A DNA stretch of 64,000 nt from Brevibacillus agri. Lineage in GTDB: Bacteria > Bacillota > Bacilli > Brevibacillales > Brevibacillaceae. Each line of letters opens with the position of its first letter. Position 1 is the first letter of the stretch. The position numbers and the translations under genes are program-made. Shown here piece after piece: positions 8,444 through 16,507 of this stretch. The notes below the pieces were generated by a model. That model ran no database searches. It saw only the letters and a list, made by a program, of their open reading frames with translations, and was not told the DNA's origin. The stretch is from positions 160,001-224,000 of the forward strand of contig NZ_CP026363.1 in the NCBI RefSeq assembly GCF_004117055.1. Reading direction: 5' to 3'.

Positions 8444-10096
8444 TCAACATGGACGATCTCCTGAAAGCAGCTTCACGCATTGATTGATAATCCGTTCATG
8501 GGCCATCGCCGAATATTCCCGCCACGGGTCTGACGTAATCAGATGCGTCCGATTGTTGCGGACGGCCTTCAAGTCTTGCCAATGCACCGACAGCTTCAGC
8601 AGCCGGAAATGCTCCAGCGTCTCTGCTTCCTGGCACACGAGCAGCAAAATCCTGTCCGGGTCAAGCGCTGCTACTTCCTGCAGCGTCACAGGCTGGTCGT
8701 ACACCTTCGCTTGCGTGACGTAGGCGGGATTCATTTGCAGGCCGTTGTAAAAAACGTCGTTCATGCTGCGGTTGCAGTGCACTGCCAGCTCGTGTTTGAA
8801 CACGCGCAAAATGAGGAACTTCTCGTCGCCCAGCTTTTGCCGCAGTCCATCCCGCGCTCTGCCCAGCTTTTCGTCATACGCGGCGAGCCAATGCTCCGCT
8901 TCTGCCGATTCGCCCAAAAAATCGCCAATCATCTGCAACTGCTCCCGCCACCCCAGCGCTTCAAACGGCACAAACAGCGTCGGCGCGATCCGGCCAAGCT
9001 GCTCTCGCTCCTGCGCGTTGGCCTTGTCCAAGGACAGGATGACGTCTGGTCTGGCTTCCTGCAGCATCTCGATGTTCGCCTTCCAATTTTCATTTTGGCG
9101 AAAGGCGCTCAGATGGACGGGAATGTCGTAGCGGTAGTTCTGATGGTAATAGGCCGTCCATTTCGGGTGGAGCGGCGCCGCGTACGGAATCATCTTCAAC
9201 GCGAGCATCTGGCCGATGAGCGGCGCCCTGTAGGCGGCGATTTTGCGATTGCGGCTTTTCATATAAACAGTAGGAGAAACGCCCACTTCCTTTTTGAACT
9301 TGCGGCTGAAGTAAAACTCGTCGCTGTAGCCTACCTGGTGCGCGATTTCCCGCAGCTTTGCGTGAGATTGCGCCATCAGTTGCTTCGCCCGGCTGATGCG
9401 CAGCTCGGTGACGTAGTCCATCGCGGACACGCCGTACGTTTTTTTATACAAGTCCACAAAATATTTCGGGCTTACTTCCGCGATGCGCGCCAACTGCTCG
9501 ATCGTAATGTTTTGCGAGTAATGCTCTTCCATGTAGGCGCGGGCCCGCTCCAGCGCCGTAGCAGAGTCCTGGGCAGTAAAATCGACGGACTTCGCGATGT
9601 GGTACCACAGCTCCTGAAACAAAATCTGGCTGCGATAACGGTCGATTCCCCCATCCTGCTGCCACTGCTCCGCGATCGAATCGCAATGCATGACAAGCTG
9701 CCCGGCGGATCGGACGGAAACCTCGCCCACCAAAGGAAACTCGTGTTCCTCCCGCAAAGCGCGCAAATGTCTTTTCCGCTTTCTGGACTCCATAAAAACA
9801 TCGAAGCGCAACACGTACATCCGCAGGTCGTCTACGGAGTCCGGGTCGATGCCGAAGGTGCTCATCGGCGGGCAGACGTAGATGGCATCCTGACGCAGTT
9901 GATGCTCCACGTTTTCCAAACGCAGGCGTCCTCGCCCCCCGGTGACGACCAGCAAGATGTGCGCGTTCGTAAACTGCTGGCGGAGACGCTCATGCTCGTC
10001 CCCTTTTACCCAGGCAATATCGCGAAGCTTGAAAATGACATCCGCCATCACATGCTCTGTAAACTCCTGAAACAAGGCTTGCCTATCGCTCATCAT
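8444..10096 (-). CDS. AraC-type regulator fused to a siderophore-binding domain (Btr/YbbB-like)
   Basis: About 550-residue cytoplasmic activator that senses an Fe-siderophore directly. Residues 1-150 are an AraC-type cupin-like domain, residues ~170-270 hold two AraC helix-turn-helices (ITIEQLARIAEVSPKYFVDL and LREIAHQVGYSDEFYFSRKF), and the C-terminal ~270 residues are a periplasmic-binding-protein-like domain (RPDVILSLDKANAQEREQLG) without signal peptide. This is the architecture of B. subtilis Btr, which activates feuABC with bacillibactin. The ATG at 10096 sits 7 nt after AAAGG; a second in-frame ATG follows directly. It probably activates the adjacent uptake operon 8334-5287. Confidence 0.88.
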   Translation of the reverse strand: MMSDRQALFQEFTEHVMADVIFKLRDIAWVKGDEHERLRQQFTNAHILLVVTGGRGRLRLENVEHQLRQDAIYVCPPMSTFGIDPDSVDDLRMYVLRFDVFMESRKRKRHLRALREEHEFPLVGEVSVRSAGQLVMHCDSIAEQWQQDGGIDRYRSQILFQELWYHIAKSVDFTAQDSATALERARAYMEEHYSQNITIEQLARIAEVSPKYFVDLYKKTYGVSAMDYVTELRISRAKQLMAQSHAKLREIAHQVGYSDEFYFSRKFKKEVGVSPTVYMKSRNRKIAAYRAPLIGQMLALKMIPYAAPLHPKWTAYYHQNYRYDIPVHLSAFRQNENWKANIEMLQEARPDVILSLDKANAQEREQLGRIAPTLFVPFEALGWREQLQMIGDFLGESAEAEHWLAAYDEKLGRARDGLRQKLGDEKFLILRVFKHELAVHCNRSMNDVFYNGLQMNPAYVTQAKVYDQPVTLQEVAALDPDRILLLVCQEAETLEHFRLLKLSVHWQDLKAVRNNRTHLITSDPWREYSAMAHERIINQCVKLLSGDRPC

Positions 10097-10177
10097 TGTC
10101 ACACCTTTTGCCTTACGGAATAGTTCACAACGGACTGCTTTTATGTAAAAACGAATCGTTTCTTTAATTATTCATTT

Positions 10178-10192
10178 TGATAATAATTCTCA
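10178..10192. promoter_or_regulatory. Fur box upstream of the AraC/Btr-like regulator
   Basis: TGATAATAATTCTCA differs from the 7-1-7 Fur consensus at one defined position on each scoring of the right arm. It lies about 80 bp before the regulator's start, so the activator itself appears iron-repressed. Confidence 0.75.
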
Positions 10193-10262
10193 ATATCGTG
10201 CTAAAAGTATATCAAAATAGGGCCGAGCTTCCTATCTTCAATTATTAGCAGCGCCCGAAATG

Positions 10263-10296
10263 AAAAAAGCTCCACCTCCAAAAAGGCCGAGCTTTT
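10263..10296 (-). terminator. Terminator of the glycosyltransferase-LysM operon
   Basis: On the minus strand AAAAGCTC pairs with GAGCTTTT around a GC-containing loop and ends in a T run. It is 31 bp past the stop of the three-domain glycosyltransferase gene. Confidence 0.65.
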
Positions 10297-10327
10297 CCGT
10301 CGCGATATCAGGCTTCTAGCGGGTTGC

Positions 10328-11950
10328 TCACCGTCTGCCTGCCTCGCTCATGTACTTCATGATTTTGATGACGTAATGCTGGGTTTCTTCCGGGGCGAGC
10401 GTCAGCCACTGCTTGCCCCCCTGGCGAACGGCGTGCCAGACGTGGTTCAGCCCCCAGTTGTACGCAGCCAACGCCATCGGCAGATCGCCGTCAAATTCAT
10501 ACAGCATCTCCTTGATGTACATGGCGCCGCCCAAAATGTTTTGCCACGGATCCGTTCGATCCACGCCGAGTCCGCGGGCGGTCCTCTCCTTGAGCTGCAT
10601 GATCCCGAGCGCCCCCGCCCTGCTCATGCCTGCATTTTGGCCAAAATCAGATTCCGCATAGGCGATCCCGTAAAGCAGCAGCGAATCGAGCTGAAACAGG
10701 CGGGCTGCCTTATCCAGCCACTTCTTTATTTTCGGAAGTTGCTCCCCGTCCTCTGCCGTTCTATGCGGAATGCGCAAAATTTGACCGACATGAAGCACGT
10801 CGGAAACGAACCGGTTTGCCTGCTGAAGCGCTCCGATCGTCGTGCCGTGCGCACAGGCAATTTGCCACAGGCTTTCTCCCGGCTTGACTGTATGCCGTGC
10901 GTCGCTCACGCAAAGCGGCTGTCCCGGACAGCCATGCTCCCCGGCACCAGGCACGCAATCGGCCGCATCGGAAGCCAAAATCCCTTCCTCCACGAGCGTG
11001 CGAAGCATAAATCGCGCGCGTTGCCCGTAAGTATGAGAACGAGCCGTCCGCAGTCCGTGCGCCTGAAGCGTTTTTCTCTCGTCTGGCCTCTCCAGATAGT
11101 GCCGGAGCAAATCCACTGTCTGTATCGGCGAGGACGATGCCAGCATATCATGGCCGGGAGTAAAAATACGCCTCAGCCCGATAGAGTCGCGCGCGAGCAG
11201 CAAACTGCCGCTTCCTGCTGCTTGCAGCATCCGCTCCGAGATTGGCTTTTCTAAAGACTGCACCTCGATGACGATATCGGCTTGCCGATAGACCTGCCGT
11301 GCCTCCATCCGGCCTGGCTGCTCCACAATCCAGTCGCGCGGAATGTTCAAGCCAAAAATAGGCTTCATCTGCCCCCATTCCTTGCCGTAAAAACGGACGG
11401 GAATCCCCAGCGCCAGCAACGGCCAGATGAGCGTGTGCAAAGAACCCGCGAGATCGTGCTCCAACTGATGCCGATACATGTACGGGCAAGCTGGAGATAC
11501 GACTGCCACAGGCAGGCGTGGGCCGTTCCCGCTCTCGCCAGGCTGATACAACTGCTCGTCGTAGCCGAAGTCCATATGCGCAGCGCGGATTCCGGCCTCC
11601 CGATAGACCAAAACCGTTTCCGGCGAGACGGTAAAGACAAAATCAACCTGCATGCGCAGCGCGACAGGCAGTGACCAGATGTGGACAAAAGCCGGGTCTT
11701 CCTCCGCCCAGTAGACCAAGGGCACCTGCGCCTGCTTGATCTGCTCGCACAAGTACGCTTGCTGCGTCAAGGTCAGCTCTGGCCCCCAGCCTGTCATGAC
11801 GATGAGGGACGGCCGAAACGATTGCAACAACGCAGGCAGATGCCGCTCGGTCAACAGCCCGGAAATCAGCACCTGATGGCCAGCGTCGTGAAACCCGTAC
11901 GGCAAACCGTGAAGGAGCGCCTGGCACTTTTCCAAAAACAAAATTCTCAT
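10328..11950 (-). CDS. Three-domain protein: CgeB/YkvP-like glycosyltransferase - LysM - lytic transglycosylase
   Basis: 540 residues with three modules. Residues 1-325 are a CgeB-type glycosyltransferase (start MRILFLEK, YWAEEDPAF at 80-88, HMDFGYDEQLYQPGE, and the C-terminal half with ISERMLQAAGSGSLLLARDS). Residues 353-395 are a LysM domain (HTVKPGESLWQIACAHGTT). Residues 410-535 are a lytic transglycosylase (SLT) domain with catalytic Glu433 in IAYAESDFG, GALGIMQL at 446-453 and AYNWG at 496-500. There is no signal peptide or membrane span, so it should start out in the cytoplasm. That suits a mother-cell protein destined for the forming spore. It is last of a three-gene operon, 28 bp after its GT-LysM paralogue. 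The ATG has a GGAGGGAG ribosome site. Confidence 0.85.
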   Translation of the reverse strand: MRILFLEKCQALLHGLPYGFHDAGHQVLISGLLTERHLPALLQSFRPSLIVMTGWGPELTLTQQAYLCEQIKQAQVPLVYWAEEDPAFVHIWSLPVALRMQVDFVFTVSPETVLVYREAGIRAAHMDFGYDEQLYQPGESGNGPRLPVAVVSPACPYMYRHQLEHDLAGSLHTLIWPLLALGIPVRFYGKEWGQMKPIFGLNIPRDWIVEQPGRMEARQVYRQADIVIEVQSLEKPISERMLQAAGSGSLLLARDSIGLRRIFTPGHDMLASSSPIQTVDLLRHYLERPDERKTLQAHGLRTARSHTYGQRARFMLRTLVEEGILASDAADCVPGAGEHGCPGQPLCVSDARHTVKPGESLWQIACAHGTTIGALQQANRFVSDVLHVGQILRIPHRTAEDGEQLPKIKKWLDKAARLFQLDSLLLYGIAYAESDFGQNAGMSRAGALGIMQLKERTARGLGVDRTDPWQNILGGAMYIKEMLYEFDGDLPMALAAYNWGLNHVWHAVRQGGKQWLTLAPEETQHYVIKIMKYMSEAGRR

Positions 11951-11978
11951 GTGCTCCCTCCACCACGTCAGTTTGCTT

Positions 11979-13175
11979 TTACTGCTGTCGCTCCCTGATT
12001 TTCAAATATTGATCGACGTATATATCATAGGAAGTCAGCCCGTTTTCCTTCATAATGTGCTCGATGGTCACGCCGTAAGCCTGGGCAATTTTCCACAGCG
12101 TATCGCCGGGGCGGACATCGTGCACCTCGTACCGCTCGCGAATCAGGTCCGCGTACGAGATCAACTGGCCTTGCCCTGCCGCAGTGGCGAGCGTTTGCGG
12201 CAAAAGCCCTTGCTCTTGCAGCACCTGCACCATGTAGTCGGCGCGATGCTGATAGTTGGCGTGGCTCACAGCCCGTCTTCCCTGCTCGCGGATTTCTTTT
12301 CGCTTCTCTGGATGCTGCAAGTAATGCTCGATGATTTGCAGCGTATCTGTGGCAGAAGCAGCCGCGACCAGTTCTTTTCCGGACGTGAACATGCTGCGGA
12401 CGGCCTCTGTATCCTGGGTGACGAGAAACCCGCCCGAGCCTAAAATCTCATATGTCCGCTGTGTGAACTGCGTCTCGTAGTTTTGCAGGCCGATCATGAT
12501 GTCTGCCGAGCTGTAGACTTTGTGGGCATCCGGGTAAGACAAATAGCCGTGAATCCACTCTGATGGAATGTCCATGCCCAAATACGGCTTCATTTTATCC
12601 CAGTCCCGCCCGTAAAAGTCGATGCGCATGCCCTCGTGAAGCAGAGGGCGAATCAGTGTAAACAGCGAAACAAGCCGATAATGGCCGCTATACTGCTCAA
12701 ATACATGCGGATAAGCGTTGGCAACAACGGCGATGGAGGTGCGATACGCCTCCTCGGCCGGAACGGGACAATGGATGCTGGAGTGAAATCCGAAATCCAT
12801 GTGTGCCGCCTTGATCCCCCGCTCCGCGTAATAATCCAGGCGCTTTGGGCAAATGGTAAAGACGAAATCGGGCTGCACTCTTTGAATAAGCGGCATCGTA
12901 AAGCTCTCTGTAAACGTAGGGTCTTCTGTCGCCCAGTAAACGAGCGGCACCTCTGTTTGCCGGACATGCCGAAAAATCCAGTCCAGCTTGACGGGTGTCT
13001 GCTCCGGCCCCCAGCCGATCATGACGATCAAATCCGGCTGAAACTCTCCCAGCATCTCGGGAATGTTTTGCTCCGTCAGCGGCCCCGAGATCATCACATC
13101 GTGTCCAGAGTCGCGAAACCCGTTTGGCAGCCCGTGAATCCACATCGGATGACTTTCCAAAAACAGTACGCGCAT
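11979..13175 (-). CDS. CgeB/YkvP-like glycosyltransferase with C-terminal LysM domain
   Basis: 398-residue paralogue of the preceding module set without the SLT domain. Residues 1-330 form the glycosyltransferase (MRVLFLESHPMWIHGLPNGF, YWATEDPTFTESF, TQRTYEILGSGGFLVTQDTE). The LysM domain occupies about 345-393 (VRPGDTLWKIAQAYGVTIEH). Length and order recall B. subtilis spore protein YkvP and, for the first domain, the crust protein CgeB. It lacks a signal peptide. LysM targeting to spore peptidoglycan plus transfer of a sugar onto coat or crust material is a plausible but unproven role. GAGGAA precedes the ATG at 13175. Confidence 0.85.
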   Translation of the reverse strand: MRVLFLESHPMWIHGLPNGFRDSGHDVMISGPLTEQNIPEMLGEFQPDLIVMIGWGPEQTPVKLDWIFRHVRQTEVPLVYWATEDPTFTESFTMPLIQRVQPDFVFTICPKRLDYYAERGIKAAHMDFGFHSSIHCPVPAEEAYRTSIAVVANAYPHVFEQYSGHYRLVSLFTLIRPLLHEGMRIDFYGRDWDKMKPYLGMDIPSEWIHGYLSYPDAHKVYSSADIMIGLQNYETQFTQRTYEILGSGGFLVTQDTEAVRSMFTSGKELVAAASATDTLQIIEHYLQHPEKRKEIREQGRRAVSHANYQHRADYMVQVLQEQGLLPQTLATAAGQGQLISYADLIRERYEVHDVRPGDTLWKIAQAYGVTIEHIMKENGLTSYDIYVDQYLKIRERQQ

Positions 13176-13220
13176 TTCCTCACCTCGCCGTCCTTCCTTC
13201 TGTTTCCACCCGATTACGGT

Positions 13221-14120
13221 TTACGTCCTTTTTGGTTTGGCAAATGCCTGCAGCTTTCCAAGCCCGTACTGGATGAGCTTTTCATTTTGGCTGTCAATGC
13301 CGTAAAAGAGCGTCCAGAAGCTGATGGTCTTGACGTAAAACGTTGTGATCCGCTCCAAAAATCTGGCGTCAATCTCCCGGGTGTAATGGCTCAGCACTTT
13401 TTGGGTAAAAGCCGCGCCGTACGCCCGGTATATGCCGACAAAATCATAGGCAGGGTCGCCTACCCCCATCGCTCCGAAGTCGATAATCCCGCTCAGTTGC
13501 CTTTTTTCAAAGTCGTAGAGCAGATGCTCCGGCTTCAAGTCGTTGTGCAGCAAGGCCGGCTTGAACCGGAAGTAGTCCGGGTTCGCCAAAAACGACTGAA
13601 AGGTTTGCCGGGTCCACCGTTGCAGCTCGACAGGCATGTAGGAAAAAGCCTTCCGCTCGATCCGTGCCAGAAAGTTCTCGTAAAAGAGCCGGGTCAACCC
13701 CGGATCAATCGCCTTGTCGAACGACTTTTCCAGCGGGTAGGCATGCAGACCGCTCAGAAAGCCGCCAATCGCCTCCGCTACCTTCTCTTGCTCCTGCCCG
13801 GACAGCCCGTTCATCTCTTCGCGGTAAAGCGGCTTGCCGAAAATCATCGGATAGCCTACGTACTTGATGTCGTCGGTCGGCGCAGAAGAATAGACAAACT
13901 GCGGAATCGCCACAGGCACCATCGACTCAAGCTGTGGCAAAATTTGCGTCTCCCGGCTGATAATCGCTTTGGCTTCTTCGGTCTTGGGGAAGCGAAAAAT
14001 CATTTTTTCTCCCACGATGACGACGAAATTGCTCCAGCCTGTATCGTCCACCCGGAATGTTTCGTTACGTAGCTCTGGATATCGCTCTTGCAGCAGCTTG
14101 CGCAAAGGCTCGAGTTGCAC
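13221..14120 (-). CDS. Aminoglycoside phosphotransferase-fold (APH/choline kinase-like) protein
   Basis: 299-residue small-molecule kinase fold. The catalytic loop reads LHNDLKPEHLL (Asp194) and the metal-binding loop IIDFGAMGVGDPAYDF (Asp214 region), both intact. The N-terminal lobe has FRFPKTEEAKAIISRE with the ATP-binding lysine and glutamate. Members phosphorylate antibiotics, sugars or methylthioribose; the substrate here is unknown. The GTG at 14120 has AAAGGGGCG upstream at 8 nt. It is first gene of the operon, 45 bp before the GT-LysM gene, so it may phosphorylate a sugar precursor or sugar polymer used by the two glycosyltransferases (inference). It resembles spore CotS/YutH-type kinase-like proteins in fold. 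Confidence 0.85.
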   Translation of the reverse strand: MQLEPLRKLLQERYPELRNETFRVDDTGWSNFVVIVGEKMIFRFPKTEEAKAIISRETQILPQLESMVPVAIPQFVYSSAPTDDIKYVGYPMIFGKPLYREEMNGLSGQEQEKVAEAIGGFLSGLHAYPLEKSFDKAIDPGLTRLFYENFLARIERKAFSYMPVELQRWTRQTFQSFLANPDYFRFKPALLHNDLKPEHLLYDFEKRQLSGIIDFGAMGVGDPAYDFVGIYRAYGAAFTQKVLSHYTREIDARFLERITTFYVKTISFWTLFYGIDSQNEKLIQYGLGKLQAFAKPKRT

Positions 14121-14165
14121 ACGAAATACGCCCCTTTCCAGACTGCGTTCTAACTCAGTTGATGT

Positions 14166-14173
14166 ATTGTATG
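14166..14173 (-). promoter_or_regulatory. CATACAAT: candidate sigma-E/sigma-K -10 element for the GT-LysM operon
   Basis: On the minus strand CATACAAT equals the sigma-E -10 consensus CATACANT, and CATACAATA also fits the sigma-K form CATAnnnTA. It lies 46 bp before the operon's first start codon and downstream of a terminator-like hairpin. No good -35 (ATA or AC) is visible 14-18 bp upstream, so the call rests on the -10 alone. Confidence 0.45.
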
Positions 14174-14197
14174 ACTTGGCTCACGAAAGGCAACGAT

Positions 14198-14241
14198 AAA
14201 AAAGCCCCTAATGAAGCCTGCCTAGCAACATTTGGGGCTTT
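14198..14241 (-). terminator. Terminator-like hairpin in the divergent intergenic region
   Basis: AAAGCCCC (14234-14241 on the minus strand reading) pairs with GGGGCTTT (14201-14208) across a 25-base loop, then TTTTTA on the minus strand. No minus-strand gene ends here, so it either ends a short transcript started near 14290 or insulates the sporulation-type operon from it. Confidence 0.5.
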
Positions 14242-14274
14242 GCCGATATAGATGTGCTCATGGAAAAAAATTTT

Positions 14275-14303
14275 TTAACAATACTCAGCAAATATAGTAT
14301 AAT
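14275..14303 (+). promoter_or_regulatory. Sigma-A promoter of the fused OppDF-like ATPase gene
   Basis: TTAACA (14275-14280), a 17-base spacer and a perfect TATAAT (14298-14303). The start point would fall inside the adjacent Fur box, about 100 bp before the ATG. Confidence 0.75.
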
Positions 14304-14305
14304 GG

Positions 14306-14320
14306 TGATAATGATTTTCA
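14306..14320. promoter_or_regulatory. Fur box over the start of the fused OppDF-like ATPase transcript
   Basis: TGATAATGATTTTCA matches the 7-1-7 Fur consensus at 13 of 14 defined positions and begins 3 bp after the -10 element. Confidence 0.75.
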
Positions 14321-14410
14321 TTTTCGTAAAAATTCATACTAGAGAGATTGTTACACATAAATGGCGGGTTGTTTACTCACAAAAACATATATAGAGAAAG
14401 GGAGGATTCT

Positions 14411-16417
14411 ATGGAAAAAGTTTTGGAAGTAAAGGACTTACACGTGTCTTTTGATACGTATGCAGGTGAGGTAAAAGCGGTGCGGGGGGTTTCCTTCGAC
14501 TTGCACAAAGGAGAGACTCTGGCCATCGTGGGCGAGTCCGGCTCCGGAAAATCGGTTACCTCGCAAGCTCTCATGCGACTCATCCCTTCTCCTCCGGGAC
14601 GTATTCCGAAAGGACAAGTCCTGTTCGAAGGAAGAGATTTGGTCACCCTGTCGGAAAAAGAAATGCAGGACGTTCGCGGCCGCGATATTTCGATGATTTT
14701 CCAGGATCCGATGACCTCTCTCAACCCGACCATGACGATCGGGAACCAAATCATGGAGAGCTTCATCAAGCACCAAAAGCTGAGCCGTTCCGAAGCGCGC
14801 ACCCGCGCCGTCGAGCTGTTGGAGCTGGTCGGGATTCCGTTCGCAAAAGAACGCGTCGATCAATACCCGCACCAATTCTCCGGCGGGATGCGCCAACGGA
14901 TTGTCATTGCGATCGCCCTCGCCTGCAATCCTAAAGTCATCATTGCCGACGAGCCGACGACCGCGCTCGACGTGTCCATTCAGGCGCAAATTTTGGAGCT
15001 GCTCAAAGACATTCAGAAAAAAATGGGCACCTCGATCATCTTCATTACCCACGACCTCGGCGTCGTAGCCAACATGGCTGACCGCGTAGCTGTCATGTAC
15101 GCGGGAAAAATCGTCGAGATCGGAAAAGTCGACGAGATTTTCTACGATCCCAAGCATCCGTACACATGGGGCCTGCTCGGCTCGATGCCTAGCCTCGATA
15201 CGGACGACGAAGAGCTGATGTCTATTCCTGGCTCCCCGCCAGACATGTTCAAGCCGCCTGTCGGCGATGCGTTTGCTGCGCGCAATCCGTACGCCCTGAA
15301 AGTCGATCTGGAATACGAGCCGCCGATGTTCAAAATTTCCGACACGCACTATGCGGCAACCTGGCTGCTGCACGAAATGGCTCCACAGATCGACCCGCCC
15401 GCTTCTGCTGTGCGACGCAAGACTGCTTCTGCAGAGGCGAAGAAAGTCGAAAGCCCGCGTCCGAAAGCAACGATCTCGTACGACCAGCGCGAGAAGATCG
15501 TGGAAGTCAGAAACTTGAAGCAGCATTTCGACCTTGGCGGCGGACAAGTCTTGAAGGCTGTCGACGGCATTACTTTTGACATCTACAAAGGCGAGATTTT
15601 CGGACTCGTAGGCGAATCCGGGTGTGGAAAATCCACTACGGGCCGGACGATCCTGCGCCTGTATGACGCCACTGACGGCGAAGTGCTGTTCAAAGGCAAA
15701 AACGTCCACGGCAAAAAATCAGGCGAAGAGAAAAAATGGCTGAACCGCAAAATCCAGATGATTTTCCAAGACCCGTATTCGTCCCTGAATCCTCGTCTGA
15801 CTGTATCCGATATTATCGCGGAAGGTCTGGATATCCACAAGCTCGCTACTAAAGAGCAGCGCATTGCGAAAGTACATGAGCTTTTGGAAACGGTCGGTCT
15901 CAACCGCGAGCACGCCAACCGTTACCCGCATGAGTTCAGCGGCGGGCAGCGCCAGCGCATCGGTATCGCGCGCGCTCTCGCAGTCGATCCCGAGTTTATC
16001 ATTGCCGACGAGCCGATCTCCGCACTGGACGTATCCATCCAGGCGCAGGTCATCAACCTGCTCAAACGTCTGCAAAAAGAAAAAGGGCTGACCTATCTGT
16101 TCATCGCCCATGACCTGTCGATGGTGAAATACATCAGCGACCGCATCGGCGTCATGTACCGCGGCCGCATCGTCGAGTTGGCGGAAAGCAACCGCCTGTA
16201 CGAAAATCCGATTCACCCGTACACCAAGTCCCTGCTCTCTGCGATTCCTTTGCCAGACCCGGATTACGAGCGCAACCGCAAACGAATTGTGTTCGACGAT
16301 CAGGAGTACCTGCAAAACCAGGACGAGGAAAGAGTGCTGCGGGAAATCGAGCCAGGCCACTATGTCGCCTGCACCCAGAAAGAATTTGAACGCTACGGCG
16401 GCGGCGTGCTGGTGTAA
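14411..16417 (+). CDS. Fused OppD-OppF-like ABC transporter ATPase (oligopeptide/nickel family)
   Basis: 668-residue protein with two complete ABC ATPase domains in one chain. Domain 1 (about 1-330) has Walker A GESGSGKS at 41-48, signature FSGGMRQRI and Walker B VIIADEPT, with the OppD-type C-terminal extension ([20 protein letters not shown]). Domain 2 (about 365-660) has [24 protein letters not shown] and [12 protein letters not shown], followed by the OppF tail. It would power a peptide, metal-chelate or siderophore importer whose permeases and binding protein are not in this window. I start at the ATG 14411 after GGGAGGATTCT. Sigma-A promoter plus Fur box indicates iron repression, unusual for a peptide transporter. 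Confidence 0.88.
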   Translation: MEKVLEVKDLHVSFDTYAGEVKAVRGVSFDLHKGETLAIVGESGSGKSVTSQALMRLIPSPPGRIPKGQVLFEGRDLVTLSEKEMQDVRGRDISMIFQDPMTSLNPTMTIGNQIMESFIKHQKLSRSEARTRAVELLELVGIPFAKERVDQYPHQFSGGMRQRIVIAIALACNPKVIIADEPTTALDVSIQAQILELLKDIQKKMGTSIIFITHDLGVVANMADRVAVMYAGKIVEIGKVDEIFYDPKHPYTWGLLGSMPSLDTDDEELMSIPGSPPDMFKPPVGDAFAARNPYALKVDLEYEPPMFKISDTHYAATWLLHEMAPQIDPPASAVRRKTASAEAKKVESPRPKATISYDQREKIVEVRNLKQHFDLGGGQVLKAVDGITFDIYKGEIFGLVGESGCGKSTTGRTILRLYDATDGEVLFKGKNVHGKKSGEEKKWLNRKIQMIFQDPYSSLNPRLTVSDIIAEGLDIHKLATKEQRIAKVHELLETVGLNREHANRYPHEFSGGQRQRIGIARALAVDPEFIIADEPISALDVSIQAQVINLLKRLQKEKGLTYLFIAHDLSMVKYISDRIGVMYRGRIVELAESNRLYENPIHPYTKSLLSAIPLPDPDYERNRKRIVFDDQEYLQNQDEERVLREIEPGHYVACTQKEFERYGGGVLV

Positions 16418-16460
16418 GACTCGTGCAAAAACGTGCAAACGCGTACACGCATGCCATACC

Positions 16461-16494
16461 AAAAAGGGAGAGAGCCTTGGCTCTTCTCCCTTTT
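16461..16494 (+). terminator. Bidirectional terminator between convergent genes
   Basis: AAAAGGGAGAGAGCC pairs with GGCTCTTCTCCCTTTT. It has a T run on both strands and serves both the OppDF-like gene and the convergent P-type ATPase. Confidence 0.75.
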
Positions 16495-16507
16495 GCTTTT
16501 TCATCTG

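Noticed and set aside
8543..10123. Long plus-strand frame opposite the AraC/Btr-like regulator
   Set aside because: Same shadow effect; the minus strand encodes clear AraC and binding-protein domains.
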